Shown here in pieces: positions 1 to 9,525 of a stretch of DNA of 18,208 nucleotides. Positions within the stretch are counted from its first letter, which is position 1; each line of letters starts with the position of its first letter. Under the pieces are notes generated by a model. That model made no database searches. It was not told the DNA's origin and worked only from the letters and a program-made list of their open reading frames with translations. Source of the DNA: JBQTIQ01 sp052387955 (GTDB lineage: Bacteria; Actinomycetota; Acidimicrobiia; Acidimicrobiales; JACDCH01). The position numbers and the translations under genes are program-made. The DNA lies in the NCBI GenBank assembly GCA_052387955.1, contig JBQTIQ010000053.1, positions 1 through 18,208 of the forward strand, given 5' to 3'.

Positions 1-2153
<2,153 letters not shown>

Positions 2154-2201
2154 CCGTCGCCTCAACTCTCGCGGTGCCGCTGTCGCTCGTGTCGGACGGT
2201 T

Positions 2202-2236
2202 GTGCATCGCCCGTTGCAGGGCGACGGGCGATGCAC
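2202..2236 (+). terminator. Perfect 13-bp hairpin downstream of uvrA
   Basis: The arms GTGCATCGCCCGT (2202-2214) and ACGGGCGATGCAC (2224-2236) are exact reverse complements around a 9-nt loop. The hairpin starts 48 bases after the uvrA stop. No T-run follows, so it is not a classical intrinsic terminator, although actinobacterial terminators often lack one. The right arm is also the first part of repeat unit 1, so the palindrome may belong to the repeat element instead. Confidence 0.5.
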
Positions 2237-2387
2237 GGTGGTCGGCTCGGCGGCGACGGGTGTGCCGCTCCTGTTCCCTGGCGACGGGCGAGGCACAGTG
2301 GTCGGCTCGGCGGCGACGGGTGTCGAACGATGCACGGTGGTCGGCTCGGCGGCGGCGGGTGTCGAACGATGCACTGTCGTGGTCGAC
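2221..2387. repeat. Degenerate tandem repeat, about 39-bp unit, 3.5 copies
   Basis: The core GCACGGTGGTCGGCTCGGCG, continuing through GCGACGGGTGT, begins at 2233, 2293 (GCACAGTGG), 2332 and, truncated, 2371. The steps are 60, 39 and 39 bases. Units 3 and 4 are preceded by CGAACGAT, whereas units 1 and 2 are preceded by GCGACGGGCGAT or GCGACGGGCGAG. The bases joining units 1 and 2 (2264-2292) are therefore 21 longer than the other junctions. Within the 31-base core, units differ at only one or two positions. Both steps are multiples of three, so frames on both strands stay open through the array. It carries no coding signature I recognise. Confidence 0.85.
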
Positions 2388-2526
2388 CTGCCGGCGACGA
2401 CGACGTACCCGGGCCGCCCTACCTTGACCGCGGCCGGGGGGGAGGTCCCGGTCTACTGCCGCGGCGCATGACCTTGAGTTCACCGGCCAGGTGGCCGATC
2501 TTGGTCCTGATGCCAGGTGAACGGCC

Positions 2527-3855
2527 GTGATGCGCCGCGCCGCGAGGCCGCTGCTCTACCTGGGCGTGGTCGCCATCGTGTTCGGGCTGGCAAGCCTTCA
2601 CGCCCGCTACCTGGCCCCGCAGCCCTACGAAGTGACCGGCACGTTCCGCTTTGCCTGGACGATCAGTTACGTGGCGATGCTCGTCGTCGCCGCTTACGGC
2701 GCCGGCCTGCCCGATCTGCCTCGAACATGGCGCCAGGCGTCGACGTCGGCCCTCGTTGCGCCGGTGGCCGCAGCCATGGGGATCTCGGCGGTCCAACTGG
2801 TGACCGGCGATGCCCTCCTCCCTCGGTTCGTCGTATTCGGCGCGGTGTTGCTGGTCGTCCCGTGGAGCCTGCTCTGTTTCGTCGTCGCCCGCGGGGGCAG
2901 GGCGCGGGCCGAGCACCGCGACCGCCTCGTCCTGGTCAGCCAACCCTCCGAGGCGGTGACGCTGCGGGACGAGCTCGACGGATCGACCGAACGGCCGGCG
3001 ATCCTGCTCAACCACCTGACCCCGGCCGAGGCGCACCCCGCTGGGTACCGGTCCAAGCCGTTGTGCGAGCTCGTCGTCAACGTCGGCGCCACGCTGGTCG
3101 TGGTCGACCGGGAAGCCCTGCTCGACCCCGAGGTCGTCAGCCAGGCAGCCTCCCTGCACGAGGCCGGTGTCCGCATCCGTCCGCTCACCGCCTTCTACGA
3201 GGAGTGGCTGGGCAAGCTGCCGGTCTCAGAGCTCGAACGAGCCTCGCTGTTGTTCGACATTCGCGAGGTGCACGGCGCTCGCTACGCCCGGCTGAAGCGG
3301 CTTCTCGACGTGTGTTTCGCGCTTGCCGGCTGTGCAGTCATGACGATCATCCTGCCCGTCGTCCTGGTGGGTAACGGGATCGCCAACCGAGGGCCTTTGC
3401 TGTTCCGCCAGGACCGGGTGGGCAAGAACGGGCGGACGTTCCGCATCCTCAAGTTCCGCACGATGACGCCTGCCATCGGCGGCGGCGAATGGACCCAACA
3501 GGGGGACACCCGAATCACCCCCTTCGGGGGCGTCCTCCGCCGCGCCCACCTCGACGAGCTACCCCAGGCGATCAACATCCTCCGAGGCGACCTCTCGGTC
3601 GTCGGCCCCCGCCCCGAACAGCCCCACTACGTCGCCGAGCTGAGCGACAAGCTGCCCTTCTACGGCCTGCGCCACCTCGTGCGCCCGGGGCTCACCGGAT
3701 GGGCGCAGGTCAAGTACGGCTACGCCGGCAGTGACCGCGACGCCCTGGAGAAGCTGCAGTACGAGTTCTGGTACCTCCGCCACCAGAGCCTCGGCCTCGA
3801 TGCCCGGATCGTCGGGCGCACCGTGCGCAGCGTCGTGCGGCAGACCGGTCGATGA
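2527..3855 (+). CDS. Polyprenyl-phosphate sugar-1-phosphate transferase (WcaJ/WbaP-type)
   Basis: The predicted 442-aa membrane enzyme would transfer a hexose-1-phosphate from a nucleotide sugar to undecaprenyl phosphate, the first committed step of a surface polysaccharide. The N-terminal part has about four hydrophobic helices (residues 8-28, 44-62, 74-92 and 98-120), then a soluble region (about 130-225). The C-terminal bacterial sugar transferase domain follows: KRLLD at the re-entrant helix (about 257-261), LFRQDRVGKNG, ILKFRTM, the catalytic Asp-Glu pair in LDELPQ (D343/E344), VVGPRPE and RPGLTGWAQV. It is slightly shorter than typical 460-500-aa members. An SD AGGTGA at 2515-2520 supports GTG 2527; ATG 2530 is an equally possible start. 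The stop overlaps the next start (ATGA, 3852-3855), so translation is probably coupled. The sugar specificity cannot be read from the sequence. Confidence 0.93.
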   Translation: MMRRAARPLLYLGVVAIVFGLASLHARYLAPQPYEVTGTFRFAWTISYVAMLVVAAYGAGLPDLPRTWRQASTSALVAPVAAAMGISAVQLVTGDALLPRFVVFGAVLLVVPWSLLCFVVARGGRARAEHRDRLVLVSQPSEAVTLRDELDGSTERPAILLNHLTPAEAHPAGYRSKPLCELVVNVGATLVVVDREALLDPEVVSQAASLHEAGVRIRPLTAFYEEWLGKLPVSELERASLLFDIREVHGARYARLKRLLDVCFALAGCAVMTIILPVVLVGNGIANRGPLLFRQDRVGKNGRTFRILKFRTMTPAIGGGEWTQQGDTRITPFGGVLRRAHLDELPQAINILRGDLSVVGPRPEQPHYVAELSDKLPFYGLRHLVRPGLTGWAQVKYGYAGSDRDALEKLQYEFWYLRHQSLGLDARIVGRTVRSVVRQTGR

Positions 3856-5057
3856 AGGTCGCGTTTTATCACAACCTTCCGCCCGGTGGCGCTCGCCGGG
3901 CGGCCTACGAGCTCGTGAAAGCGAGCTCGCCCGACATCGAGTACGACTTCTTCGGTGTCGATCTCGGACCGGCTGACCGCTTCCTCGACGACCCCCAGCG
4001 GGTGGCCCAGGACGTTGCCGCGCTCTGCCGCCACACCCATTTCGTGACATTGCCGCGAGGGGCGCACCGACGTGGGGTCCCTCTCGATGTGGCGCGGGCG
4101 ATCGACGTCGTCAACGTCGATCGGGCAACGCGATCGTTGACGGCGGCCATCGACACCGGGGGGTACGACCTCGTGCTCGCCCACCACGACCAACTGCTCC
4201 AGGCGCCGCCCGTGCTCGGTCGCACCACGACACCGGTCGTCTACTTCGTGCAGGAGCCTCGCCGGCAGACGTTCGAGTACAACCTGTCCCGACGTCGTTC
4301 GACGAGAAGCGTCCTACCGCTGGTCGAGCGTCGCTTCGACCGGTGGGTGGCCGAGCGCGACATCGAGCGGACGAGGAAGGCGGCGGCGCTCGTCGTCAAC
4401 TCCTTGCACTCCTTGGAGTACGCCTACCGCGCCTACGGCCGGTACCCGTACACCTGCCATCTCGGTGTCGACGAGCAACTGTTCCGCCCCGAAGGTGACG
4501 TCGTTCGCCGAGGAGTCCTCGCCGTCGGCTCCCTGCACCCCATGAAGGGCCATGATCTCTGTATCCGGGAGCTCGGCACGATCCCCTCGCCGCGGCGCCC
4601 ACCGCTCACGGTCGTCTACGAGCGCGGTACTGCCGTCGAACGGGCGCGCCTGGAACGTCTGGCTCGCGACTGCAAGGTGGAGTTGACGCTTTGCTCAGGA
4701 GTGCCCGACGGCGAGCTGGTGCGTCTCTACCGGGAGTCGACGGCGGTCCTGTGCGCAGGCACCGTCGAGCCGTTCGGCCTCACCTCGGTAGAGGCGTTGG
4801 CGTGCGGCACGCCGGTCGTCGCCGTCGCCGAGGGCGGCTACCGCGAGGTGGTGCGCGACGGGGAAAACGGGGTGCTCGTCGACCGCCGGCCGGGCCGTCT
4901 CGGCGCCGCCGTCGACCGGGTCGTGCGAGGCCAGCTCGTGTTCGACGCCGCCCGGCTTCGTGCCAGCGTGCTCCCGTACTTCAGTTGGGCGGCCTCAGCC
5001 CGTCGGCTCGACGCCATCCTCGCAGCGGTCGCCGGCGGCGAACGGATGCCGGCGTGA
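3852..5057 (+). CDS. GT4-family glycosyltransferase
   Basis: This 401-aa GT-B fold retaining glycosyltransferase is expected on the cytoplasmic face of the membrane, adding a sugar from a nucleotide donor to the lipid-linked intermediate. The N-terminal domain opens MKVAFYHNLPPGGARRA, the usual glycine-rich start of GT4 enzymes. Later come the linker NSLHSLEY (about 183-190), HLGVDEQLFRPEG, the donor-side VGSLHPMKGHD (basic K232), and the E-x7-E motif EPFGLTSVE (E306/E314) followed by ALACGTPVVA and GGYREVVRDGENGVLV. It starts inside the stop codon of the sugar transferase gene and its own stop overlaps the next start (GTGA, 5054-5057), which places it in the middle of a three-gene coupled operon. 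Family assignment is firm; donor and acceptor are unknown. Confidence 0.93.
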   Translation: MKVAFYHNLPPGGARRAAYELVKASSPDIEYDFFGVDLGPADRFLDDPQRVAQDVAALCRHTHFVTLPRGAHRRGVPLDVARAIDVVNVDRATRSLTAAIDTGGYDLVLAHHDQLLQAPPVLGRTTTPVVYFVQEPRRQTFEYNLSRRRSTRSVLPLVERRFDRWVAERDIERTRKAAALVVNSLHSLEYAYRAYGRYPYTCHLGVDEQLFRPEGDVVRRGVLAVGSLHPMKGHDLCIRELGTIPSPRRPPLTVVYERGTAVERARLERLARDCKVELTLCSGVPDGELVRLYRESTAVLCAGTVEPFGLTSVEALACGTPVVAVAEGGYREVVRDGENGVLVDRRPGRLGAAVDRVVRGQLVFDAARLRASVLPYFSWAASARRLDAILAAVAGGERMPA

Positions 5058-5812
5058 CCCCCGACGACGGCACGATACCGACGGCCACCGACGACCATAT
5101 GTCGCTCGCCCGCGTGGCCCGGAAGTTGGGCCGGGACGGTCTCGGCGCCGCCGCTCGTCGGGCGTGGGCCGAGGCCCGTGACCTGAGCGGGCTGGTGCGC
5201 CATCGGATTCTCGGCCCGAAGGAGTTCGAGCTCTACGACCGCAGCGTGCCCGTCTTCGTCCGCCACTACAACACCACGTGGCGCAACGAGCGGTGCGTCG
5301 AGCTGGCCCTGGCTCAGGAGTTCGTCGCCCGTCACGGTCGAGGCCGAGGGCTCGAGATCGGAAACGTCCTGTCGCACTACTTCCCGGTACTTCACGATGT
5401 GGTCGACAAGTACGAGACCGCCCCCGGCGTACGGAACGAGGATGTCGTCGATCTGCCGGCGGCGCCCGCCTACGACTTCATCGTCGCCATCTCGACGCTG
5501 GAGCACGTCGGGTGGGACGAGGCGGGGCGCGACCCGGCCAAAGCCGAGCTGGCCGTCCGTCGGCTCCGGTCGATGTTGTTGCCCACCGGCCGGATGTTCG
5601 TGTCGTGCCCGATGGGCTACCACCCGAGGCTGGACCGCCTCATCCGGGCAGGGGCGTTCGATCCGTTGCGCCAGCACGTCCTCGTCCGCTCGGGGCTGGG
5701 ATGGCGCCAGGTCGAGCTGCCCGAGGTGGACGACCCACCGTCCTTCGAACCAGGCGGGAGGCAGGCCCACGCAGTATGGATTGCTGAGCTCGGGCCGCCG
5801 TCAGGCCCTTAG
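5054..5812 (+). CDS. Class I SAM-dependent methyltransferase-like protein
   Basis: This 252-aa protein probably methylates a sugar or other component of the polysaccharide made by the two upstream genes. Start GTG 5054 overlaps the GT4 stop (GTGA); ATG 5099 is an alternative that would remove 15 residues. The Rossmann-type motif I is atypical: GLEIGNVLSHYFPVLHDVVD (about 99-118), with N-V-L in place of the usual G-x-G. Other methyltransferase-like elements are the acidic end of the next strand (VVDKYE), the motif around YDFIVAISTLEHVG (140-153), and RLRSMLLPTGRMFVSCPMGY, which matches the late 'leader made, then strand' pattern. The C-terminal part (about 190-252) has no motif I know. The last 12 bases overlap the 3' end of the opposite-strand flippase gene. 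Fold is fairly sure, substrate unknown. Confidence 0.8.
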   Translation: MTPDDGTIPTATDDHMSLARVARKLGRDGLGAAARRAWAEARDLSGLVRHRILGPKEFELYDRSVPVFVRHYNTTWRNERCVELALAQEFVARHGRGRGLEIGNVLSHYFPVLHDVVDKYETAPGVRNEDVVDLPAAPAYDFIVAISTLEHVGWDEAGRDPAKAELAVRRLRSMLLPTGRMFVSCPMGYHPRLDRLIRAGAFDPLRQHVLVRSGLGWRQVELPEVDDPPSFEPGGRQAHAVWIAELGPPSGP

Positions 5813-7015
5813 ACGACCGGGCGCGGCGACCGCGCCGGCGCGGGCAGCGGCTCGGGTCACGCCCACCGAGTACGAGATCAACAGGAGCAGCTGGGCGGCC
5901 AGCGTCGCTGACGCGGCGGCGACCATGCCGAAGTGGGGGACGAAGGCGAGGTTGGCGACGACGTTCAGCGCCGCCGCCCCGGACGAGATGGCGGCGAGCG
6001 AGCGGTCCCGCACCAGAGCCAGGTACACCGGGTGCAGTGCCGCCGCGACGGCATTGACGGCCGTTGCCGCCAGCAAGACCGCCACGGCCGTCCGGCCGCT
6101 GCGGTACGAGTCGCCGAAGAGCACCGGCACAGCCCAGACCGTCGGCACCAGGGTGACGAGCACGACCGAGGCGGCGATCAAGCTAACCCGCAGGTTGCGT
6201 CGGACCGTGGCCCCGATGGCCGCCGGGTCGTCCGTCATGGCCCGGGTGGTCGCCGGGACCACTCCGACGACGACGAGGCCGATCAGCGTCAGCCAGGCGT
6301 TGGGGATGCGGTACACGGCGGCATAGACGCCGGCCTCGTCGGTCGATCGCAGAGCGGCGATGAGCACCGTGTCGGTCGAGATGGTGACCTGGTCGGCGAG
6401 GACAGCGGCCAGCAACCAACCGTCGACCGGGGTGCGGTCCCCGGCGTCGGCCTCGGGCAGCCGGTTCGCCAGCAAGGAGATGAGCAGGGAAACGGCATAC
6501 GCGGGGGCGATGACGGCGGCGGCGCCGGCGACCGTGCCGACGAATACGCTCCCCAGGAGGACCAGGAGGCCCTGGACGGCGAGGGGGAGGCCGGCGCGTA
6601 GGCCACGCTCGCGTCCGAGGGCGATCCAGTCGCGGTTCAGGCCACGGCTGACGAGCGTCACCACCAACGGGGCCAGGCGTCCGTGACCGGCGGCGACGGC
6701 GCCGGCCGCGTAGACGACGGCGAGGGCGGTGGTGACGATCAAGCGCCGCCGCTGCAGGCTGCGCACCGCCACCGGAGAGGCCAGGGCGGCGATATCGCGT
6801 ACGCCGCGCACCGATGCCCCCCAGTCACCGACCAACCCGCCGTAGCGGGCGATCAGGAAGGCGACCGACAGCGTCCCGAACCCGGACGGGTCCAGCCGCC
6901 GGGCGAGGACAACGAAGCCAGCGAACTCGAGCCCTTGGCCGAGCAGGCGCAAGACGAGCAACGGCAAGCCGACCCGTCGCCAGGGGCGGGCCTTGACGTT
7001 GACCCCGCTTGTCAC
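5801..7015 (-). CDS. Wzx-like polysaccharide flippase (oligosaccharide flippase/MATE-like)
   Basis: This 404-aa polytopic protein has roughly 12 hydrophobic segments. It opens with a short basic N-terminus, then LPLLVLRLLGQGLEFAGFVVLARRLDPSGFGTLSVAFLIARYGGLV, the typical first two helices and loop of polysaccharide transporters (quoted only as a region, residues 17-62). A second recurrence of the pattern is DQVTISTDTVLIAALRS ... AGVYAAVYRIPNAW (about 210-245). It is predicted to flip the polyprenyl-linked oligosaccharide outward. The gene is convergent with the methyltransferase gene, overlapping it by 12 bases, and divergent from the GT2 pair. The GTG 7015 start has no clear SD but has a TAGCCT hexamer 6 nt upstream, which suggests leaderless transcription. 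Wzx rather than another MOP-superfamily exporter is inferred from the neighbouring glycosyltransferases. Confidence 0.88.
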   Translation of the reverse strand: MTSGVNVKARPWRRVGLPLLVLRLLGQGLEFAGFVVLARRLDPSGFGTLSVAFLIARYGGLVGDWGASVRGVRDIAALASPVAVRSLQRRRLIVTTALAVVYAAGAVAAGHGRLAPLVVTLVSRGLNRDWIALGRERGLRAGLPLAVQGLLVLLGSVFVGTVAGAAAVIAPAYAVSLLISLLANRLPEADAGDRTPVDGWLLAAVLADQVTISTDTVLIAALRSTDEAGVYAAVYRIPNAWLTLIGLVVVGVVPATTRAMTDDPAAIGATVRRNLRVSLIAASVVLVTLVPTVWAVPVLFGDSYRSGRTAVAVLLAATAVNAVAAALHPVYLALVRDRSLAAISSGAAALNVVANLAFVPHFGMVAAASATLAAQLLLLISYSVGVTRAAARAGAVAAPGRLRA

Positions 7016-7027
7016 CCCGAGAGGCTA
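7016..7027 (-). promoter_or_regulatory. Possible -10 hexamer for a leaderless flippase mRNA
   Basis: On the minus strand TAGCCT (7027-7022) fits the actinobacterial TANNNT -10 pattern, and the GTG start follows after 6 bases. That places the expected transcription start at or next to the start codon. No SD and no clear -35 are seen. The divergent 81-bp gap up to GTG 7097 contains TTAGACA just before that gene, a poorer match. Confidence 0.35.
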
Positions 7028-7096
7028 AGCGGTGCCGTCGGACGGCGGATCTGACCGGTCGGCCTCGGCGATCGCCGGGCGCGGTTAGACAGGGTC

Positions 7097-7843
7097 GTGG
7101 CCCAGCCCGTCGTCGACGTCGTGATCCTCACCTGGAACGACGGCCTCCTTCTGCAACGAGCGGTCGACTCCGTTTTCGCCAGCGTGGGTATCGACGCCCG
7201 GCTGGTCGTGGTGGACAACGGTTCGGAACCGCCCGTCCACGTCGGTGGCGAGATCGTTGCCATCCGAAACGCCATCAACCGCGGCGTGGCCCCGGCTCGC
7301 AACCAGGGGGTCCGCGCCGGGTCGGCTCCGCTCGTGTGCCTCTTGGACAGCGACGCCACGTTGCGTCCCGACAGCCTGGCCATCCTGGCGCGTGCCGTGC
7401 TCGCGACCGATGATGTCGCCCTGGCTGGACCTGTTTTCGTCGACCAGCCCCCGGAGGCGAGCGCGGGCGTCGCCCCTTCGGCCGGACGGAAGCTTGCCCG
7501 GGTGCTGGGCTGGCGCGATGACTATGCCGGTGTTCACCGCGCTGTCGACGCGCCGGAGTGGGACGTCGACTTCTGCATCGGCGCATGCCAGGTGTTCCGT
7601 CGAGAGGCTTACTCCCAGGTCGGCGGCCTCGACGACAGCTACTTCTACGGGCCCGAGGACGTCGACTTCTGCCTCCGGCTGCGCGAGGCCGGCTGGCGCA
7701 TCGTCCAACGGGCGGACGCTCCGGTCGAGCACCCTCCCCGTCGACGCAACCGGCGGCTGCTCTCGCGCCGGGGGATGTACCACGCCTGGGCCGTAGCCCG
7801 TCACCTCTGGCGTCACCGCCGGTTCCGCAGCCGACTGCGGTGA
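7097..7843 (+). CDS. GT2-family glycosyltransferase
   Basis: This 248-aa GT-A fold inverting glycosyltransferase is predicted to be cytoplasmic or membrane-associated and to build the same surface glycan. Motifs: the N-terminal strand VVDVVILTWNDGLLLQRAVDS, VVVDNGS (about 36-42), INRGVAPARNQGV, the metal-binding DSD in LVCLLDSDATL (about 77-87), the acceptor-side YGPEDVDFCLRLREAGWRI (catalytic-base region ED), and a basic C-terminal tail rich in Arg that could bind the membrane. The start GTG 7097 has only AGGG very close upstream. The gene overlaps the next one by 4 bases (GTGA, 7840-7843), and the two GT2 genes are about the same family, so they likely act in successive steps. The sugar transferred cannot be deduced. 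Confidence 0.92.
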   Translation: MAQPVVDVVILTWNDGLLLQRAVDSVFASVGIDARLVVVDNGSEPPVHVGGEIVAIRNAINRGVAPARNQGVRAGSAPLVCLLDSDATLRPDSLAILARAVLATDDVALAGPVFVDQPPEASAGVAPSAGRKLARVLGWRDDYAGVHRAVDAPEWDVDFCIGACQVFRREAYSQVGGLDDSYFYGPEDVDFCLRLREAGWRIVQRADAPVEHPPRRRNRRLLSRRGMYHAWAVARHLWRHRRFRSRLR

Positions 7844-8754
7844 CGGCACTCAGCGCGACCATCGTCGCCTACCGGAGCCGCGACCGGCTCGACGCCTGCC
7901 TCGCCCCGTTGCGCCGGCTGGAAGACCTCGAACGTGTCGTCGTGGTCGACCACGGCGACGACGGCAGCGCGGAGGTGGCCGAGGCCCTGGGGGCCGTCGT
8001 CGCCCGGGACCCTTCGAACCCGGGCTACGGCGCCGGCCAGAACGGCGCCGTCGCCCGCACGGCCACCCCCTACGTTCTCCTCCTCAATCCGGACGCGATC
8101 GTCGAGCCAGCCGGCATCGTCGCCGGGATCGACCTGCTCGACCTTCGTCCCGATGTCGCCGCCGTGCAGGGGGTGGTCCGGAGCCAGGCCGCCGGGGCTC
8201 CCGAGCGCAGCCAGGGCATCGCCCTCGGGCCCCTGCACCTGCTGGGCCGCGCCCTCGGTGCCCGGAGGCTGCTCGATCACCCTTGGTTCCGCACCCTGCT
8301 CGGAAAGATCCCGGCCCTGGCTGACCACGTCGAGCGCGTACCGGTGGGGCCGACGGCGGTCGAGAGCCTCGCCGCGGTAGCGATCCTGGTCCGCAGGGCC
8401 GCCTTCGACGCCGTTGGCGGTTTCGACGAGGAGTTCTTCCTCTACGGCGAGGACATCGACCTCTCGTACCGGTTGGGCCTCGCCGGCTGGGTCCTGGTCG
8501 CCCTGCCCGTCGAATGGGCGGTGCACGCGTCGGGGGGGTCCTCTGCCGGTTGGTGGGAGCGTGAGCTGGTGTGGTGGGAGGGGACGATGCGAGCGGCCGC
8601 CAAGTGGTGGGCACCTCGGCCATGGCGGGTGGCCATGGCCGCCGCCCTGGTGCGTGTAGTTGCTTTGGCGGTCGTGAGGCCACGGCACGCTCGCTACGCG
8701 ATCAGCCGAGTTGTGATGGCACCTCGGCGGGCTCGACGAGCATCCGGCCGGTGA
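7840..8754 (+). CDS. GT2-family glycosyltransferase (rhamnosyltransferase-like)
   Basis: This 304-aa GT2 protein starts at GTG 7840 inside the stop codon of the upstream GT2 gene; the frame is open further upstream, but the conserved N-terminal strand begins right here (SATIVAYRSRDRLDACLAPL). Other motifs are SNPGYGAGQNGAVARTATPY, LLLNPDAIV (N-P-D in the DxD position), a mid-region hydrophobic insert (about 120-170), GGFDEEFFLYGEDIDLSYRL with the ED pair, and AGWVLVALP. The layout resembles dTDP-rhamnosyl transferases of the WbbL/RfbF kind, which is a family-level impression and not proof of rhamnose use. The sequence VVDHGDDGS has His where the family normally has Asn (VDNxSxD). A GC-rich inverted repeat 29 bases past the stop may end the transcript. 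Confidence 0.9.
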   Translation: MTALSATIVAYRSRDRLDACLAPLRRLEDLERVVVVDHGDDGSAEVAEALGAVVARDPSNPGYGAGQNGAVARTATPYVLLLNPDAIVEPAGIVAGIDLLDLRPDVAAVQGVVRSQAAGAPERSQGIALGPLHLLGRALGARRLLDHPWFRTLLGKIPALADHVERVPVGPTAVESLAAVAILVRRAAFDAVGGFDEEFFLYGEDIDLSYRLGLAGWVLVALPVEWAVHASGGSSAGWWERELVWWEGTMRAAAKWWAPRPWRVAMAAALVRVVALAVVRPRHARYAISRVVMAPRRARRASGR

Positions 8755-8782
8755 TGTCCAGCATCGGCCGAACCGCAACCGC

Positions 8783-8808
8783 GGGGCCCTTCGGCGGGCT
8801 CGGGCCCC
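8783..8808. terminator. GC-rich inverted repeat between convergent genes
   Basis: The arms GGGGCCC (8783-8789) and GGGCCCC (8802-8808) flank a 12-nt loop. It sits between the end of the second GT2 gene and the end of the decayed toxin gene, the expected place for a bidirectional terminator. No T-run follows on either strand. Confidence 0.45.
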
Positions 8809-8809
8809 T

Positions 8810-9231
8810 TCAGCCGGTCATGGCCGTCGTGAGCCCGGCCGCCGCCGCGGCAGCCGCCAGGGCGCCATCGCCGGCTACCACGACGAGGTCATCGGCGACG
8901 ACGCTCAGCGCACCGGCGAGGTGTACGGCGTCGTAGGCGCGTAGGCCTTCCCGTTGCGAAAGCGCAGCGGCATGACCGATCAGCTCGGCGTCCAGGTCGA
9001 TTAGGTCGAGCTGCGCCAGGAGCTGCATCGAGCCCCCGTAGCGATGTCCGGAGGTGGGCGGCGGTGATCCTGTCGGCGTGCGGCTTGGGCCAACGCGGCG
9101 TGCGCTTCGGCATGCGCGAGGCGAACGCTCACGAGTCGGTTCGCCTCCAGCCAGTGATCCCGGCATCGTTGCGTACTGGGCTCGTCGACGAGCAGCGGGA
9201 CGATGGCGGAGGTATCGAAGTAGGCGATCAA
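8810..9231 (-). pseudogene. VapC-type PIN-domain toxin, frameshifted
   Basis: PIN toxins are small metal-dependent ribonucleases. The homology runs through three frames. TTG 9231 opens (M)IAYFDTSAIVPLLVDEPS and continues through LAHAEAHAALAQAAR to about 9076. After a shift near 9075 the next frame gives DRITAAHLRTSLRGLD (9074-9027). After a second shift near 9026 the last frame gives QLLAQLDLIDLD ... GLRAYDAVHLAGAL ... VVAGDGALAAAAAAAG to TGA 8812-8810. Each shift equals +1 modulo 3. The acidic PIN residues are all present (D in YFDTSA, E in HAEAH, D in AYDAVH, D in AGDGAL), so loss of the frame rather than of the site inactivates it. The uninterrupted first frame would end after about 76 residues. 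The start overlaps the antitoxin stop (TTGA). Sequencing error is the alternative explanation. Confidence 0.82.
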
Positions 9232-9478
9232 CGCCGCTGTTCGGCGACGAGGTCGGACACGGTGCTCCTCGTCTTCAGCGGCGTCGGGAGCGACCGGGGC
9301 CGCGTGCGGGCGGGGCTGACCTTGCCCTTCCCGGATCAAACGATCGATGGTGCGCTCGCCGCTCATCGGGAGCACCTTGGCGAGCGCGCTCAGTGACCAC
9401 GACCTCCTCACCAGCCTGGACGCGTTCGAGGTACTGGCTCAGGTGGTCGCGGAACTCCCGGATGCCGATCTCCACCAT
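9228..9478 (-). pseudogene. Phd/YefM-type antitoxin, frameshifted
   Basis: ATG 9478 opens MVEIGIREFRDHLSQYLERV followed by QAGEEVVVTER, the DNA-binding N-terminal half of Phd/YefM antitoxins ('prevent-host-death' family). At about 9385 the homology moves to another frame: LAKVLPMSGERTIDRLIREG (9384-9325). The usual G-R-P after T-E-R is missing there, which fits an 8-base deletion. At 9324 an extra C moves it again to KVSPARTRPR ... PLKTRSTVSDLVAEQRR and TGA 9230-9228, the classic antitoxin tail just before the toxin start. Read literally, the first frame would give a 67-aa product without the toxin-binding tail. It lies 47 bp after nadA in the same direction. Confidence 0.82.
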
Positions 9479-9509
9479 GACGCCATCTCAGCGGTCGGTC
9501 ATGACGCCA
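9476..9509 (-). promoter_or_regulatory. 10-bp direct repeat at the antitoxin start, candidate operator
   Basis: On the minus strand TGGCGTCATG occurs twice, at 9509-9500 and 9485-9476, with 24-bp spacing. The ATG of the second copy is the antitoxin start; the ATG of the first opens a five-codon frame including its TGA stop. Autoregulation by antitoxin binding upstream of its own gene is general for such modules; that these repeats are the binding site is inference. Confidence 0.3.
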
Positions 9510-9525
9510 CTTCGACGGCGGGCGC

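Larger units (their letters stand above)
2154..2526. other. 373-bp gap between uvrA and the sugar transferase
   Basis: This gap holds a 13-bp inverted repeat (2202-2236) and a degenerate 39-bp tandem repeat (2221-2387), followed by about 140 bases with no clear element. A Shine-Dalgarno sequence AGGTGA lies at 2515-2520 for the next gene. A 126-codon frame spans the gap from GTG 2150 to TGA 2530. Its codon choice (CGA, GGA, CTA, GTA, many GGT) is unlike the neighbouring genes and its product resembles no family I know, so I do not call it a gene. No convincing promoter hexamers were found. Confidence 0.6.

Noticed and set aside
2221..2387. CRISPR-like array behind uvrA
   Set aside because: There are no unique spacers: the units are head-to-tail with a 39-base period, the copies are degenerate and no cas gene is present.
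4691..5053. Upstream extension of the methyltransferase frame
   Set aside because: It overlaps the conserved C-terminal half of the GT4 gene; GTG 5054 in a GTGA overlap is the natural start.
7558..7839. Upstream extension of the second GT2 frame
   Set aside because: It lies inside the first GT2 gene and is Arg/Pro-rich; the conserved first strand begins at GTG 7840.
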